64,000 nucleotides of DNA, taken from positions 18,123,701-18,187,700 of the forward strand of contig CM051028.1 in NCBI GenBank assembly GCA_027627225.1, given 5' to 3'. Positions 50,001 through 62,589 of this stretch are shown here, piece by piece; the first letter of the stretch is position 1; every line of letters begins with the position of its first letter. The notes beneath the pieces were generated by a model. It did not search any database, was not told the DNA's origin, and saw nothing but the letters and a program-made list of their open reading frames with translations. The position numbers were made by a program, and so were the translations under genes. The DNA is from Congeria kusceri (lineage: Eukaryota > Mollusca > Bivalvia > Myida > Dreissenidae).

Positions 50001-50797
50001 CACGTGCTGTCAATATTGAGGTTATTAAAGAGTTGAGTTGTTCGTCATTCATAAATGCGCTTAAAAGGTTCATTTCTATCCGTGGTGAAGTGAAGGTGTT
50101 TCGTTCGGACTGTGGAACAAACTTTGTAGGTGCTGTGAATGAGTTGGGAATCAACGTTATGAGTGGGTCAGTAAAGAAGTTTCTTAATGAAAGGGAGACA
50201 ACTTGGATGTTGAACCCACCTCATTCTTCCCACATGGGTGGTGTTTGGGAAAGGATGACTGGAATTACTTGACGAATTTTGGATGGTTTGCTGTTAACAC
50301 ATTCTAAAAGTCATCTAACTCATGAAGTGTTATCTACATTTATGTGCGAGGTTTGTGCGATTATTAATTCGCGACCCCTGGTTCCTGTCTCCAGTGATCC
50401 AGATCACCCAGAAATCCTGAGCCCATCCCTGTTTGTGAATCAAAAACCTAGTAAACTGGGAAATATACAGTTACATAGTGTTAATCCCAAGATCCAGTGG
50501 AAGCATGTTCAAGCCCTTGCCGAGCAGTTTTGGAAACGGTGGCGCTTTGAATACCTGCAGACCTTGCAGTCACGCCGCAAGTGTAAATGTGACGTGCCTA
50601 ACCTGAAGACCGATGCCGTAGTGCTGCTCAGGGAGACGGAGCTGTGTCGCGATGACTGGCCGATTGGAGTAGTGCAGCATATCCATTCAAGTGAAGATTC
50701 AAGGGTGCGAACAGTTGATGTCCGAGTAGTGCGCCATGACAAACTGTGTGTCTATAAACGACCAATATCAGAACTTGTGTTGTTGGTCTCCGACTAA
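47020..50797 (+). pseudogene. BEL/Pao polyprotein remnant (protease, RT, RNase H, integrase)
   Basis: The protease region (about 47040-47310) carries the AILDEQSNRSLA segment. The reverse transcriptase spans about 47332-48350, then RNase H (IFSDASE near 48797, FYSDSNVVLGYI near 49014) and a linker to 49265. The integrase runs from about 49660 to 50500, with aspartates near 49909 and 50110, then a C-terminal region to a stop at 50795. Breaks seen: a TGA at about 47308; a TAG at 48253-48255 at the first position of the RT catalytic motif; a frameshift near 48300; a stop at 49263; frameshifts around 49260-49700; a TAG at 49922; and a stop at about 50270. Some zinc-binding cysteines of the integrase N-terminal domain are lost. 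It is not functional. Confidence 0.88.
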
Positions 50798-51127
50798 CTA
50801 ACTGAATACAAGTGTTAGTTATGAACATTTTTCAGTTGTGTTCAACATTGTTGCTATTTGTATTTTCATTGGCATATTGACATTCATTATAACTGAAGAT
50901 TGAACCCTAGATCTTTGTTTTTGACTAATTGATCACAAGACATAGTAGTAAACGTTCTTCAGTCATGTTTAATTTGATTTATGTTTTGGTGTTTTGCTAC
51001 GTTCCAAACTAAATTTGTTATATTTTCATACTGTGTTTAAGTGCTTTAAAGATTCAGTTAGTATTAGGCTTAATTGTTTACAATGGAAACTTGCTGGGAT
51101 AGTGATATTTTAATATCAGATGGGGAG

Positions 51128-51681
51128 TGTGCTGTTTCGTCCTTAAAATTATTGGTTGATTGTGACCTATAAAACCGGAAGTTCTGTAAATTGGCGCAGA
51201 ATTAACGTTTTTGATAAAGCTTTGAAAAGTTCGGCATTTTGCCTTGCTATGTGTGGAGTTTTGGTCACCACAGTGGTCGTATTGATATTATTAGTGTGTT
51301 TAAATCTCTTTTATTAGTACAACATATCATTGTATGGGTTATATAGCATTTGTAAAGCCTTTTCTATTTGTGATCATAATGTTTCGTACCAAATGTTTTA
51401 ACAATAATGTTTACAAGTCACCATCAAGTTAGTTCTGGAATGTATGTATAGGCTAAAGCTGTAAAGATAGAAATAGCAGTAATTATCATGCAAAGATGTT
51501 TTGTGTTTATTAATGATTTATATGGCAATAAGTGAAATCGTCTTGATATTACGGAAATTAAGAATTTACATTTATGAGTTGACATTGTGTATTTTCAGCT
51601 TTTACCACACGCTACGCAAGAAATAAAATCTTCCAGATCGATTCTTGTTGGTTAACTATCTGTAACGGTCAGTCCCAAACA
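51128..51681 (+). repeat. 3' LTR of the BEL/Pao-type element
   Basis: 554 bp, starting tgtgctgtttcgtc and ending cccaaaca, so it has the usual TG...CA ends. It is preceded by a purine-rich tract (agatggggag). A TATAAAA lies near 51169. The short 5' remnant near 46991 matches its first 14 bases with one change. Confidence 0.75.
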
Positions 51682-51685
51682 GAAT

Positions 51686-52040
51686 AGCTTTTGTATAATA
51701 TTGAAGTTACAAAACTTGTCAATATAAACTTGAACCAGAAAATCTATGTGAAAAAGGGGCATAACTCTGTCAAAATACAAAACAGAGTTATACGAAATGT
51801 TGCCCTTCATACTGGAGTTGATGAAAAAAGTTAGTTCCAAGTTTCAAGTGAATAACTTATGTAGTTTTGAAATTACAAAACGTTTGAATATAAACTTTAA
51901 CCAGAAAATCTATATGAAAAAGGGGCATAACTATGTCAAAATACAAAACAGAGTTATTCGAAATGTTGCCCTTCATACTAGAGTTTATGACAAAGGTTAT
52001 TTACAAGTTTCAAGTGAATAACTTGTGTAGTTTTGAAGAT
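51686..52040. mobile_element. pearl-like tandem-core element, right part
   Basis: Continues the units broken at 46984 (gaagttacaaaacttgtcaa, ggggcataactctgtcaaaa). The right terminal repeat of the element is not recognisable. Confidence 0.7.
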
Positions 52041-54009
52041 GCAAAATGTTGCATTACATTATATTTTAACATTAGTTCATCAAAATCATATAACAGACAT
52101 AGAAATTAGATGTGGAAACAGTTAATATCAATAATTTAAAATAAGCATTTTCTGACATGCCTTATTTTTCAGATACACATAATTCGCATATAGCATCAAC
52201 GTGATCGTTAGACTTCAGTACCGATTGACTTTCCAGAAATATATCAGGCCGTTTAACCGTATTCACGAATAAGTTTTGAAAGCAGTAGACCATCGGTCCA
52301 CCAAACCAGCTAAATCAACTGGACCGTACAACAATTTAGTAGACCACAATTTGTTTGTAGATTTTCATTCACTCTTACGTATATATATGAATGATTTTAT
52401 TTTAAAAAAACAAAATGAAAGCAATTATGGTTTTCAGACTTTTATTCATAACATGAACCGTGTATTCATTGCATTCACTCTCAATAAAAGTAGTGCAAAA
52501 TATTAAAACAAGATCGCCAGTTAAATCAAATACCAGTTGTATATTTCGTTTTCGCCTATTTGAGTTCAGTACTGGCCCAAATGGCAAAGCTGGTATCTGG
52601 ACCGACATTTACTCAAATGCGTAGATCACATGGAAACTGCTCCGCTCGCTAGGATTGCAGAACATGGACTCCCTACTCCTAAAGAGTTTGGGTCCCAGTA
52701 ATTGTTACCAAAGCACCCCTCCCCACCCACTCCTTTAGCAATAAATGCTTTGTGTCCAAAAATTATTTTAAAAAAATTCGATTGTTGAGTAATAAAACAT
52801 TTTTACTTTCACTGACTTAACTTTCGCTAACTTTCATAAAAATGTGGCAGCATAAGTTTTTTGGTGTAATCAGTATATAGATATACTTTTTAACAGCTCA
52901 TTTATTAGAAAACACACGTAGTCATAGCAATATTTTCTTTTAAAACGAATGGAGACGTACCTTTGACATTACACACTAAAATTCTATGCGATCGGCAAAC
53001 ACAATTTGTCAACATCCCATTTCGTATTTTAAGTAAACATTTTGCAAACAATAATATACTGACTTCTTTTAGTATGTAGTATTTTATTTATTATGTGGGT
53101 GTTTCAAACACGCAGGTAACAACATGCATACCTCACGAAAATGTGTTACAAATGACTTCACCTTTACAGACAATGAGGGCGTGATAAACATTCTATCGAC
53201 TACGCTCATCTTTATATTGGAAATTTAATGCGTTCTCATTGGCTGACTGGGTGACTGTAGTAAATCTAGCTCCTCCTGCTTACAGATTTTATCGATAATT
53301 GACACGCCGAGGCAGAAGGAGAGTGCGTTTACTGCCGAGTAGGCCTTCTTTGTTTTAGAAAAACATGCGTACGCAAGCGGAAATGGTTGCGAATCTGACA
53401 CTGAATTTCATGGCGTCTTTCGTAAAAGTATGCATCCAAATAAGCCGATTTTCGCTTAACTGAGAATTATTAAATGAACATTTTTAGGGATTTCTGGTAT
53501 CCAAATTATCAAGGGAAATTTCGTTGCTGGACCGCCGGTCCAGTTCACTCCCAACTTTTGCTGGACCGAGCGAAAATTTGGTGGACTCGGTCCACCGCTT
53601 AATGTTGAAGACTGTTTAAGCGCCCCGGCACTTAAATTTTAACTTTAACATATCCGGCGCTTATAAACATTGCCTGGGGCGAGTGTATTTTATCAATTAA
53701 TTAGCTGTCACTTACGTCACAATCGCCGTTTTTTCACTCGAGAAACATGTACACCCACTCGATAAAGTCGGTGAATGATCAAAGCAAGTGTCAGTTTACA
53801 GTTATTCCTAAGCCGCAATCAACCACCGCGAAGCACCGCCCTGTAGGCCGAGTTTCATCGGCATAATAACATGTATCCACACACAAGTAACCTTATACGT
53901 ACGTCCATGCGTATTTTCGACTGTAAAAAGACTTTTCACCCTTTCCGTATTTTATAATGTGATTGTCCTCACTAATTTATTTGATGAAATTAATATCTTC
54001 AAAAAATAA
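52041..54009. other. spacer with old repeat fragments
   Basis: Words of the 'ggtccaccaaa / tggaccg' repeat occur near 52285-52340 and 53525-53605. A reverse copy of 44880-45130 lies at about 53610-53790. No supported gene. Confidence 0.45.
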
Positions 54010-54299
54010 CTAGGCATCTTTTGTCAAATTATACAGTTTAATTGATAGTAATTAACCATAAATTCTCCGGAATAATGATACGGTTATGGTGTCTTTATAG
54101 TTCACCTTCTTAAGTGCGTTTTTCGATTTCTGTCACATCTATCTTTAGCTTCTACCTCACCTTTTGATACTGCATTGTTGGTAGTGTCACATTTCCAGCA
54201 TTATGTCGAAATGTAGTGCCTACTGTGTTCGTTTGTTGCTTCTACCTTCCGTTGTATACCCCCACAAAATGGCAGGCATTAGGCATTGCTCTTGGCGGT

Positions 54300-55250
54300 C
54301 TGTCGGACCGTACGTACGTACGTATGCACGTCTTGAAATTTTATGGATTCAAGTCCTCTTTTACTGTTGGGCGGATTTCGCTAAAACTTTCACAGATGAA
54401 GACCCTTAATGTGTGGGTGATCGTGAGGGATGGAATTTTTGCTGTGACCAATTTAGGTAGAATTATGTTCCTCTGTCATATTTTCCAACACGAATATATA
54501 ATAATCAATTCCTCTTCAACCGCTGGGCGAATTTAACTCACACGTTCACAGCTGAAGAAACTTAATGTGTAGGTGATCGTAAAAGAAGACATTGAGGCTG
54601 CGTCGAATTTTGGCAGGTTTATGGCTATTTGTCATTTTTATCAGTATTGTACTTCTTGAAATTGTGTAGACTAAACACTTTTTTAAGTGCTGCGCTGATT
54701 TTGCTCAAACTTTGAAAGCTAAAGAACCGTCATGTGTAAGTGATCTGAAAGGAATGAATTTCGATTGCGACCAATTTTGGCAGACGTATGGCCCTTGGCT
54801 TCTTTTCTACTGTAGGGTTAGTGTTAGACTGACGACTCAACTTCTCCTTAACAGCTTAAACGATTTTGCTCAATCCTTCACAACTAAAGGGCTTTAATGT
54901 GTAGGTAATCATTAATGAGGGAAATTCGGCAGCGACCAATTTTGGCAGAAATATGGCCCTTTGCCACTTTCCATTATGGCATATATACTTCCCGATATTT
55001 TGTGGACTCATCTCCTCTTGAAATACTTGGCGGATGGCTTTCAAACTGTCACAGCTGAAGGACAATTAATGTTTAGGTGATCGTAAAGGAAGCAATTTGG
55101 CTGCGATCAATTTTGGCAGAATTACGGCTCTTTGTCATGTGTTCTACTATCGAATATATTTGAAAAAAAAATTGTTCAGGTAAATATTAGTCCTTTGTCT
55201 GTTTCCAAACACATGTCGTGGGGGCATCCGTGTCTGTGACACATCTAGTT
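54300..55250 (+). repeat. tandem-core block inside the left arm
   Basis: Four to five units of about 170 bp contain aatttggcagaattatggc, 'ggcggatttcgctaaaactt', cacagctgaag and taatgtgtaggtgatcgtaa. It ends with gtgggggcatccgtgtctgt and gacacatctagttg. The reverse copy is at 62590-63480. Confidence 0.75.
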
Positions 55251-55571
55251 GATACTGTATTGTTGAGTGTTCCATGTTTTAAGCATTATGTCGATTTGTG
55301 GTGCTGACTGTTCGTTTGCAGCTTGTAGAAATTAAAATTACAAATTAAAATGCATACTTTCAGCGTCTACAGTGCTTTCTGAGTCGTATATCTGTAATTG
55401 TTATATATTATAGAACATTTTTTGTTCTTACTTGCCTGGTTTTATGGGCAATTGAATATTTCAAGGCGGTTTACCAATATGAGTAATATATTTGTAACTG
55501 AACGAGCGCATATTTGTAAACAATCAGTGTTGTTTACATGCGTAATGGCGTTTTCTATTTGATCAAATATA

Positions 55572-55825
55572 TGACATCTACTGAAGCATAAAACGTTATT
55601 TTTTTTATTTAATTATAAACGTGTCAAATCTGGTTGTATTTCAAGCATTAAGTTACATTTGTCTATTTCTTTCGATAGTTTGTTGAAATGCTTGCGTATG
55701 ACATCTACTGAAGCATAAAACGTTATTTTTTTTATTTAATTATAAACGTGTCAAATCTGGTTGTATTTCAAGCATTAAGTTACATTTGTCTATTTCTTTC
55801 GATAGTTTGTTGAAATGCTTGCGCA
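55572..55825 (+). repeat. 127-bp perfect tandem duplication
   Basis: tgacatctactgaagcataa to tgaaatgcttgcgtatg (55572-55698) is repeated at once (55699-55825) with a single change near its end. The matching place in the right arm (about 62130-62280) has only one copy. Confidence 0.9.
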
Positions 55826-55963
55826 TGCATCTAAAGAAAATAATAATGTTAATTTTTTTTGATCTTCACAAATAATTGTAATTTCATATGCTAATTGTTT
55901 TAGATTACGTATAGCTGACAGAATAATATTCCGCATTATGTATGCTGATTACTGATTAATCGA

Positions 55964-56261
55964 TTGTCTGATTTTAAATTATTTCTCTCCATCATGTTTT
56001 TTAATTGTAGACTTTTTATGCATATTATCGAATCGATTTCTGTCGACATCAGCTTATGTATACTCATGGCGAATGTCCTGCATAGGGATATTTTGGCAGT
56101 TCCACAGGTTTGTTTATGTATTTCATGTCATAAATGCAATTATTGCATTGGCCGTATATTATAACGCAATAGGACATGTTGTGGGGATTAAATCCCTATT
56201 GTCTGAATACATAATATCTTATGAAGCATATATTATATGCGATTTGGTATGTAAGAAATAA
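55964..56261 (+). pseudogene. hydrophobic frame of the palindrome middle, left copy, frameshifted
   Basis: Frame 55964-56164 begins MSDFKLFLSIMFFN and runs to ISLCILMANV. The match to the right copy then continues in the frame of 56073-56261 (FWQFHRFV, LAVYYNAIG, GIKSLLSEYIISYEAYI). The break is one extra C near 56069. It looks like several membrane-type segments. I recognise no family. Confidence 0.35.
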
Positions 56262-57129
56262 ATGCTTACACCTTTAATTTAAATAGTTACTATGTAGACT
56301 GTTATATGTGTTTATTTAAATAAAAACGGACAATCTACATTGACTTAACATGTGAATTAAAATAAGTGCATAAGGAAAAGAAAGGACAATTTTTGTTATA
56401 TTTGTAATACGTTCCCGAAATGCGTCTACGTTCTACATTTGTTCTCAACAAATGCATTTCATTTGCGAGATGCCGGACCACAATCCGTTTGACTACAATC
56501 AAGTTAATAATCAATTGTTTGATCACTCGTTAAATAATCCTATTACGAATACCATTACATTGTCTTGATAATTACTTTATTAAGTGCGTTGCTCGATTTC
56601 AGTCATTTCCACCATTGAGTTTCTATCATTAGCTACCATTATCTTCTTTTTGACCACTTATTGCGAGTTTCGTATAAATTGATATGAGGCTCGTACATTA
56701 TAATAAAATTAATTACGTTACTTTTTGATATCATACTATTGGGTTGGCCACACTTCAAGCATTATTTTTAGTCTACTTCTGATTGTGTTCGCTTGCTGAC
56801 TGTCGGAATTAAATTTACTTGTTGAAATGCATCATTTTGGTGTCCACAGTGCGTTCTAAGCCCTATGAACTAGTTTATGCTTGATCTATACTTTAAAGAA
56901 CCATTTTAAGTATTTATATTTTGTTTGAATATGCGATACCTTCAAAATCGTAAACTTAAGGCATGTATCATATTTAAAACGGACTCCATCGTACAGAATC
57001 CATTGTATTTAAAGTATTACGATACTTTCTTGTGCCTCTTTTCGTTAGGATAGCAATATGCTTTTACACACAACTGGAGACAACTTAGATGTTAATTAGA
57101 CATATAATCAAATGAAATTAATGCTTTTG

Positions 57130-57380
57130 GATAGTACTTGAGGAATAACCGTAAACTGACTGCATACTTTTCTACCTTAATCGTGTCATTTGTTTTTCAT
57201 TTATTCTATGGTATCTTATTATTTGACTGCGGCACCCTAAAATCTTCTTCCATATGTTGTATAACAGACTCTAAAACAACATGAATGGAAAATGATATGG
57301 GATCAGTTGTACTTAAGCAGCTGCAAGATATCTTACTAACTGTTAGCATCGACATACCATACTTACCTGTGTATTGAATT
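57130..57380 (+). pseudogene. second frame of the palindrome middle, left copy
   Basis: NNRKLTAYFSTLIVSFVFHL, then LLFDCGTLKSSSICCIT and MENDMGSVVLKQLQDILLTV. A TGA stands where the right copy (60586-60819) has a leucine codon. About half of the base differences between the two copies are silent, a weak hint of past coding. Family unknown. Confidence 0.3.
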
Positions 57381-58673
57381 ATCTATGGATTATATGGATG
57401 ACACTTACCCAGGGTTTATATATCAATGCTTTAAAATTGTTCTTACAGTTGCAATGGTTGTAATGGTTGTTAGTAACAAATCGAATGAACAAGAAAGCAT
57501 GCACATGTATGTTACTATGTATTTATGATGCTAGCTATATTATAGTAACAATAGTAGTCGTTAGTTATTGTTAAAATTGTATACATGTATCTTCATAAAA
57601 TCCACAAATAAAGGTGTATATACCCACTGTCTCTATTTTAGCGTTTTCGCTGAATTTTGGCGCCGGTACTATCGAGTACTTAACAATTGGTAACGGACTA
57701 GGACGGGTATTTTTAAGTAAATGTGTATATTTGAAGTAACTAAGCTAGCATAAGCATATTTATCCAGTTTTGACCGAGTGATAGATGCCCATATATGTAT
57801 GACCCATATATGTAAAGAGGTTACAAGAAAAAAAAAAGATAATCGATTGAGTCTGCAAAAACCAAGCGAAATGTTATTCTCTCATCCAAACGTTAACCAT
57901 AATTATTAGCATATGGAATTAAAACTGTCTGTTGATATAACAAAATAACATTTGTATTTGCCCCACACACTTGCACAAGAATCTCACCATACTACCGACA
58001 TAAATAAGCTCATGTGACTTAATGCTTCAAATACAACCAGATTTGATACGTTTAGAATCTAACAAAGAAATATTGTTTATGCTTCAGAAGATATCATATA
58101 TTCAATCAAACAGAAAACGCCATTACGTATGTAAACAACACAGACTGTTTACCAATATGCGTAAGAAAAGGGTCTCTTTTAGTTACACATATTTTACTCA
58201 GTTTGGTAAACGCCTTAAAATATGAAATTGCCTCTATAAAGCAGACAATTGACATTTACATGTAAACTATTCTATAACATATAGAACAGGTACATATATA
58301 AGACATATAATACACTATAGACACTACAATTATGCATTTTAATTAGTAATTTTAATTTCTACAATCTGCTAAAGAACACATTCAGCACGACACATCGATT
58401 TAATGCTGGAAATATTGCACACTCAAACATACAGTATCAAACAAGTAAGGTAGAAGCAGCAACAATCACAGTCAGAACTACACTTTGACATACTACTGAA
58501 AATATTGCACTACCAACAATCACAGAAATCAAACAACTCACTTAATAAAGTATGCTATCAATACATTATCATAATACGTATAATTTTGTTAATTACTAGC
58601 AATTAAACTGTATTAGTTGACAAAATATGCCTTGTACTGACATTCGCCATAATACTGTAAAAAAGACAATGAG

Positions 58674-59247
58674 AGCACCCGAATGCTGGAAACTAGGCTC
58701 AATAAATGTGGTTGGAGAGAGCAAATATAGAACGCTAAATGAGGGTTATTTGTGTTAAAATAATATTGCTAACATCATAAATACATTTTTAACATACAAA
58801 CTTGTACGTAAGTAAGTAAGTAAATATTTATTAGCGTGACATATGCATTTGACAAAGTTTGATATACATTTTATGACAATAACATAGGGTATATGATAGC
58901 ATCCGGCCCTGTGGGCCTATAAGTCATAGTGTATATTAAATCTAAATAAAGATCTGTGTGAACTGGTTCATGTAAATTAACTATAATCAAAGAAAATTAT
59001 TAAACAACATTAATATATATCTATAGCATGTATGTTGGGATGGGAAATTAGGTTGAACTGAGAACATTGGTACACTGGTGAATAACAGCTTGTATGAAAC
59101 GAGATATAAAGGTATCTTTGCATAAATGGTACTTGTAAAATACAATAATTATTATTAACTTTTGCTATTAAACACAATTAATAAATAGCATGCATATTAC
59201 AAACATTGTCAACAATAATTATGTTATTGTCATAAATGTATATCAAA
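58674..59247. repeat. centre of the near-palindrome
   Basis: 574 bp between the arms. A further 28-bp inverted pair (tttgatatacattt at 58858-58885 with 59220-59247) lies inside, so the true loop is 58886-59219. The 58674-58857 part is absent from the right inner edge, but most of it recurs in direct orientation at 63607-63735. Confidence 0.7.
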
Positions 59248-60585
59248 CTCATTGTCTTCTTTACAGTATTATGGCGAATTTCAGTACAAGGCATATTTTG
59301 TCAACTAATACAGTTTAATTGGTAGTAATTAACAAAATTATGCGTAGTATGATAATGTATTGATAGCATACTATATTAAGTGCGTTGTTCGATTTCTGTG
59401 ATTGTTGGTAGTGCAATATTTCCAGTAGTATGTCAAAGGGTAGTGCTCACTGTGATTGTTTGCTGCATCTACCTTCCTTTTTTGATACTGTATTTTTGAG
59501 TGTGCCATATTTCCACCATTATGTCGATGTGTCGTGCTGAATGTGTTCTTTAGCAGCTTCTAGAAATTAAAATTACTAATTAAAATGCATAAATGTAGTG
59601 TCTATAGTGTGTTCTATGTCTTATATCTGTACCTGTTCTATATGTTATAGAACTAGTTTACATGTAAATCTCAATTGCCTGCTTTATAGAGGCAATTGCA
59701 TATTTTACGGCGTTTACCAAACTGAGTAAAATATGTGTAACAAAACGAGACTCTTTTCTTACGTATATTGGTAGTGTTGTTTACATACGAAATGGCGTTT
59801 TCTGTTTGATTGAATATATGATATCTTCTGAAGCATAAACAATATTTCTTTATTAGATTCTAAACGAATAAAAATCTGGTTGTATTTGAAGCATTAAGTT
59901 ACATGAGCTTATTTATGTCGGTAGTATGGTGAGATCCTTGCGCAAGTGTGTGGGGCAAATACAAATGTTATTTTGTTATATTAACAAATAAGTTTAATTC
60001 CATATGCTAATAATTATGGATAACGTTTGGATGAGAGAATAACATTTCGCTTGGTGTTTGCTGACTCAATCGATTATCTTATTTTTTTCTTGTAACTTCT
60101 TTACATATATGAGGGTCATATATGGGCATATATCACTCGGTCAAAACTGGCTAAATATGCTGTTCTTTCGCTCGCTTTGCTAGCTCAGTTACTTAAAATA
60201 TACACATTTACTTAAAAATACCCATCCTAGTCCGTTACCAATTGTTAAGTACCCGGTAGTACCGGCGCCAATGTTCAGCGAAAACGCTTAAATATAGACA
60301 GTGGGTATTTATACCTTTATTTGTGGATTATATGAAGATACATGTATACAATTTTAACAATAACTAACGACTACTGTTGTTACTATAATATAGCTAGCAT
60401 CACACATACATAGTAACATGCATGTGCATGCTTCCTTGTTCACTCGATTTATTACTAACAACCATTACAACCATTACAGAAAACATACATTTATTACAAC
60501 TGAAAGAACAATTTTAAAGCTTTGAAATATAAACCCTGGATAAGTGTCATCCATATAATCCATACATAATTCGATACACAGGTAA

Positions 60586-60819
60586 TTATGGTATGTCGAA
60601 GCTAACAATTAGAAATATATCTTGCAGCTGTTTCAGTACAACTGATCCCATATCATTTTCCATTAATGTTGTTTTAGAGGCGGTTATACAACATATGGAA
60701 GAAGATTTTAGGGTGGCGCATTCAAATAATAAGATACCATAGAATAAATGAAAAACAAATGACACCATTACAGTAGAAAAGTATGCAGTCAGCTTACGGT
60801 TATCCTCAATTACTATCAA
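60586..60819 (-). other. open frame in the right arm, counterpart of 57130-57380
   Basis: A 77-codon frame with RKLTAYFSTVMVSFVFHLFY and ENDMGSVVLKQLQDIFLIV. It is intact where the left copy has a stop. It starts at a non-ATG codon and shows no known domain, so it may be an exon fragment or chance. Confidence 0.25.
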
Positions 60820-61665
60820 CAGGCATTACTTTCATTTGATAATATGACTTATAAACATCTAAGTTGTCTCCAGTTGTGTGTAAAAGCATATTGCTATCCT
60901 ACCGAAAAGAGGCACAAGAAAGTATCGTAAAACTTGAAATACAATGGATTCTGTACGATGGAATCCGTTTTAAATATGATAAATGCCTTAAGTTTACGAT
61001 TTTGAAGGTATCGCATATTCAAACAAAATGTAAATATTTAAAATGGTTCTATAAAGCAATGATCAAGCATAAACTAGTACATAGGGCTTAGAACGCACTG
61101 TAGACACCAAAATGATGCATTTTAACAAGTAAATTTAATTCCGACAGTCAGCAAGCGAACACAATCAGAAGTAGACTAAAAATAATTCTTGAAGTGTAGC
61201 CAACCCAATAGTATGATATCAAAAGGTAAAGTAATTAATTGTATTATCATGTACGAGTCTCATAACAATGTATACGAAACTCGCAATAAGTGGTCAAAGA
61301 GAAGATACTGGTAGCTAATGATAGAAACTCAATGGTGGAAATGACTGAAATCGAGCAACGCACTTAATAAAGTAATTATCAAGACAATGTAATGGTATTC
61401 GTAATAGGATTATTTAACGAGTGATCAAACAATTGATTATTAACTTGATTGTAGTCAAACGGATTGTGGTCCGGCATCTCGCAAAATGAAATGCATTTGT
61501 TGAGAACAAATGTAGAACGTTGAAGCATTTCGGGAACATATTACACATATTAAAAAAATTGTCCTTTCTTTTCCTTATGCACTTATTTTAATTCGCATGG
61601 TAAGTTAATGTAGATTGTCCTTTTTTATTTAAATAAACACATATAACAGCCTACTTAGTAACTTC

Positions 61666-61992
61666 TTAAATTAAAGGTGTAAAAATAATTTTCTTATAGA
61701 CCAAATCGCATGTAATATATGCTTCATAAGATATTATGTATTCAGACAATAGGGATTTAATGCCCACAAAATGCGGGAGATATTCTATTGCGTTATAATA
61801 TACGGCCAATGAAATAATTGCATTTATGACATCAAATATATTTATAAACCTGTGGAATTGCCAAGATATCCCTATGCAGACATTCGCCATAAGAATGCAT
61901 AAGCTGATAAAGACAGAAATCGAATCGATAGACTGCATAAAAAATTTAAAATTGAAAAACATGATGGAGAGAAATAAGATAAAAGAAGACAA
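61666..61992 (-). other. 108-codon hydrophobic frame in the right arm
   Basis: The intact counterpart of the frameshifted 55964-56261 frame: MSSFILFLSIMFFNFKFF, ISVFISLCILMANV, GISWQFHRFINIFDVINA, LAVYYNAIEYL, then GIKSLLSEYIISYEAYI. It would have two or three membrane-type segments. No family is recognised, and I cannot tell a protein from AT-rich chance. Confidence 0.3.
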
Positions 61993-62589
61993 TCGATTAA
62001 TCCGTAATCAGCATACACAATGCGGAATATTATTCTGTCAGCTAGACCTAATCTAAAAAAATTAGCATATGAAATTACAATAATTTGTGAAGATCAAAAA
62101 AATTAACATTGATATTTGCCTAAGATGCATGAGCAAGCATCTCAACAAACTATCGAAAGAAATAAACGCATGTAACTTAGTGCTTGAAATACAACCAGAT
62201 TTCACACGTTTATAATTTAATAAAAAAAATAACATTTTATGCTTCAGAAGATGTTATATATTTAATCAAATAGAAAACGCCATTACGCATGTAAACAACA
62301 CTGATTGTTTACAAATATGCGCTCGTTTAGTTGCAAATATATCACTCATATTGGTAAACCGCCTTGATATATTCAAATGCCCATAAAAACAGTCAAGTAA
62401 GAACAAAAATTTTTCTATAATATATAGCAGTTATATAAATATAGGACAGAGAACGCACTGTACACGCTGAAAGTATGCATTTTAATTTGTAATTTTAATT
62501 TCTACAAGCTGCAAACGAACAGTATGCACGACAAATCGAAATAGTGCTAAAAATAAGGCACATTCAACAATACAGTGTCAACTAGATGT

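Larger units (their letters stand above)
46985..51681 (+). mobile_element. BEL/Pao-type LTR retroelement, 5' truncated, inactive
   Basis: Inserted in the tandem-core element with GAAT on both sides (46981-46984 and 51682-51685). The 3' LTR is complete (51128-51681). After a run of T, only about 14 bases of the 5' LTR start remain (around 46991-47004); the rest of that LTR, the primer site and gag are deleted, and sequence jumps straight into the protease region. The order protease, reverse transcriptase, RNase H, integrase and the BEL-style motifs support the class. Several stops and frameshifts are present. Confidence 0.85.
54010..58673 (+). repeat. left arm of a 9.6-kb near-palindrome (element E, copy 1)
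   Basis: Pairs in reverse complement with 59248-63570 all along its length. Anchors: 54010-54060 with 63520-63570, 55130-55260 with 62580-62720, 55970-56570 with 61370-61990, 57130-57370 with 60590-60830, and 57800-58673 with 59248-60110. The arm also has inner structure: 55255-55970 is inverted at about 57830-58480, so the arm is itself a unit with long inverted ends around a 1.9-kb middle. A tandem-core block (54300-55250) is inserted near its left end. The class is unknown to me. Confidence 0.85.
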
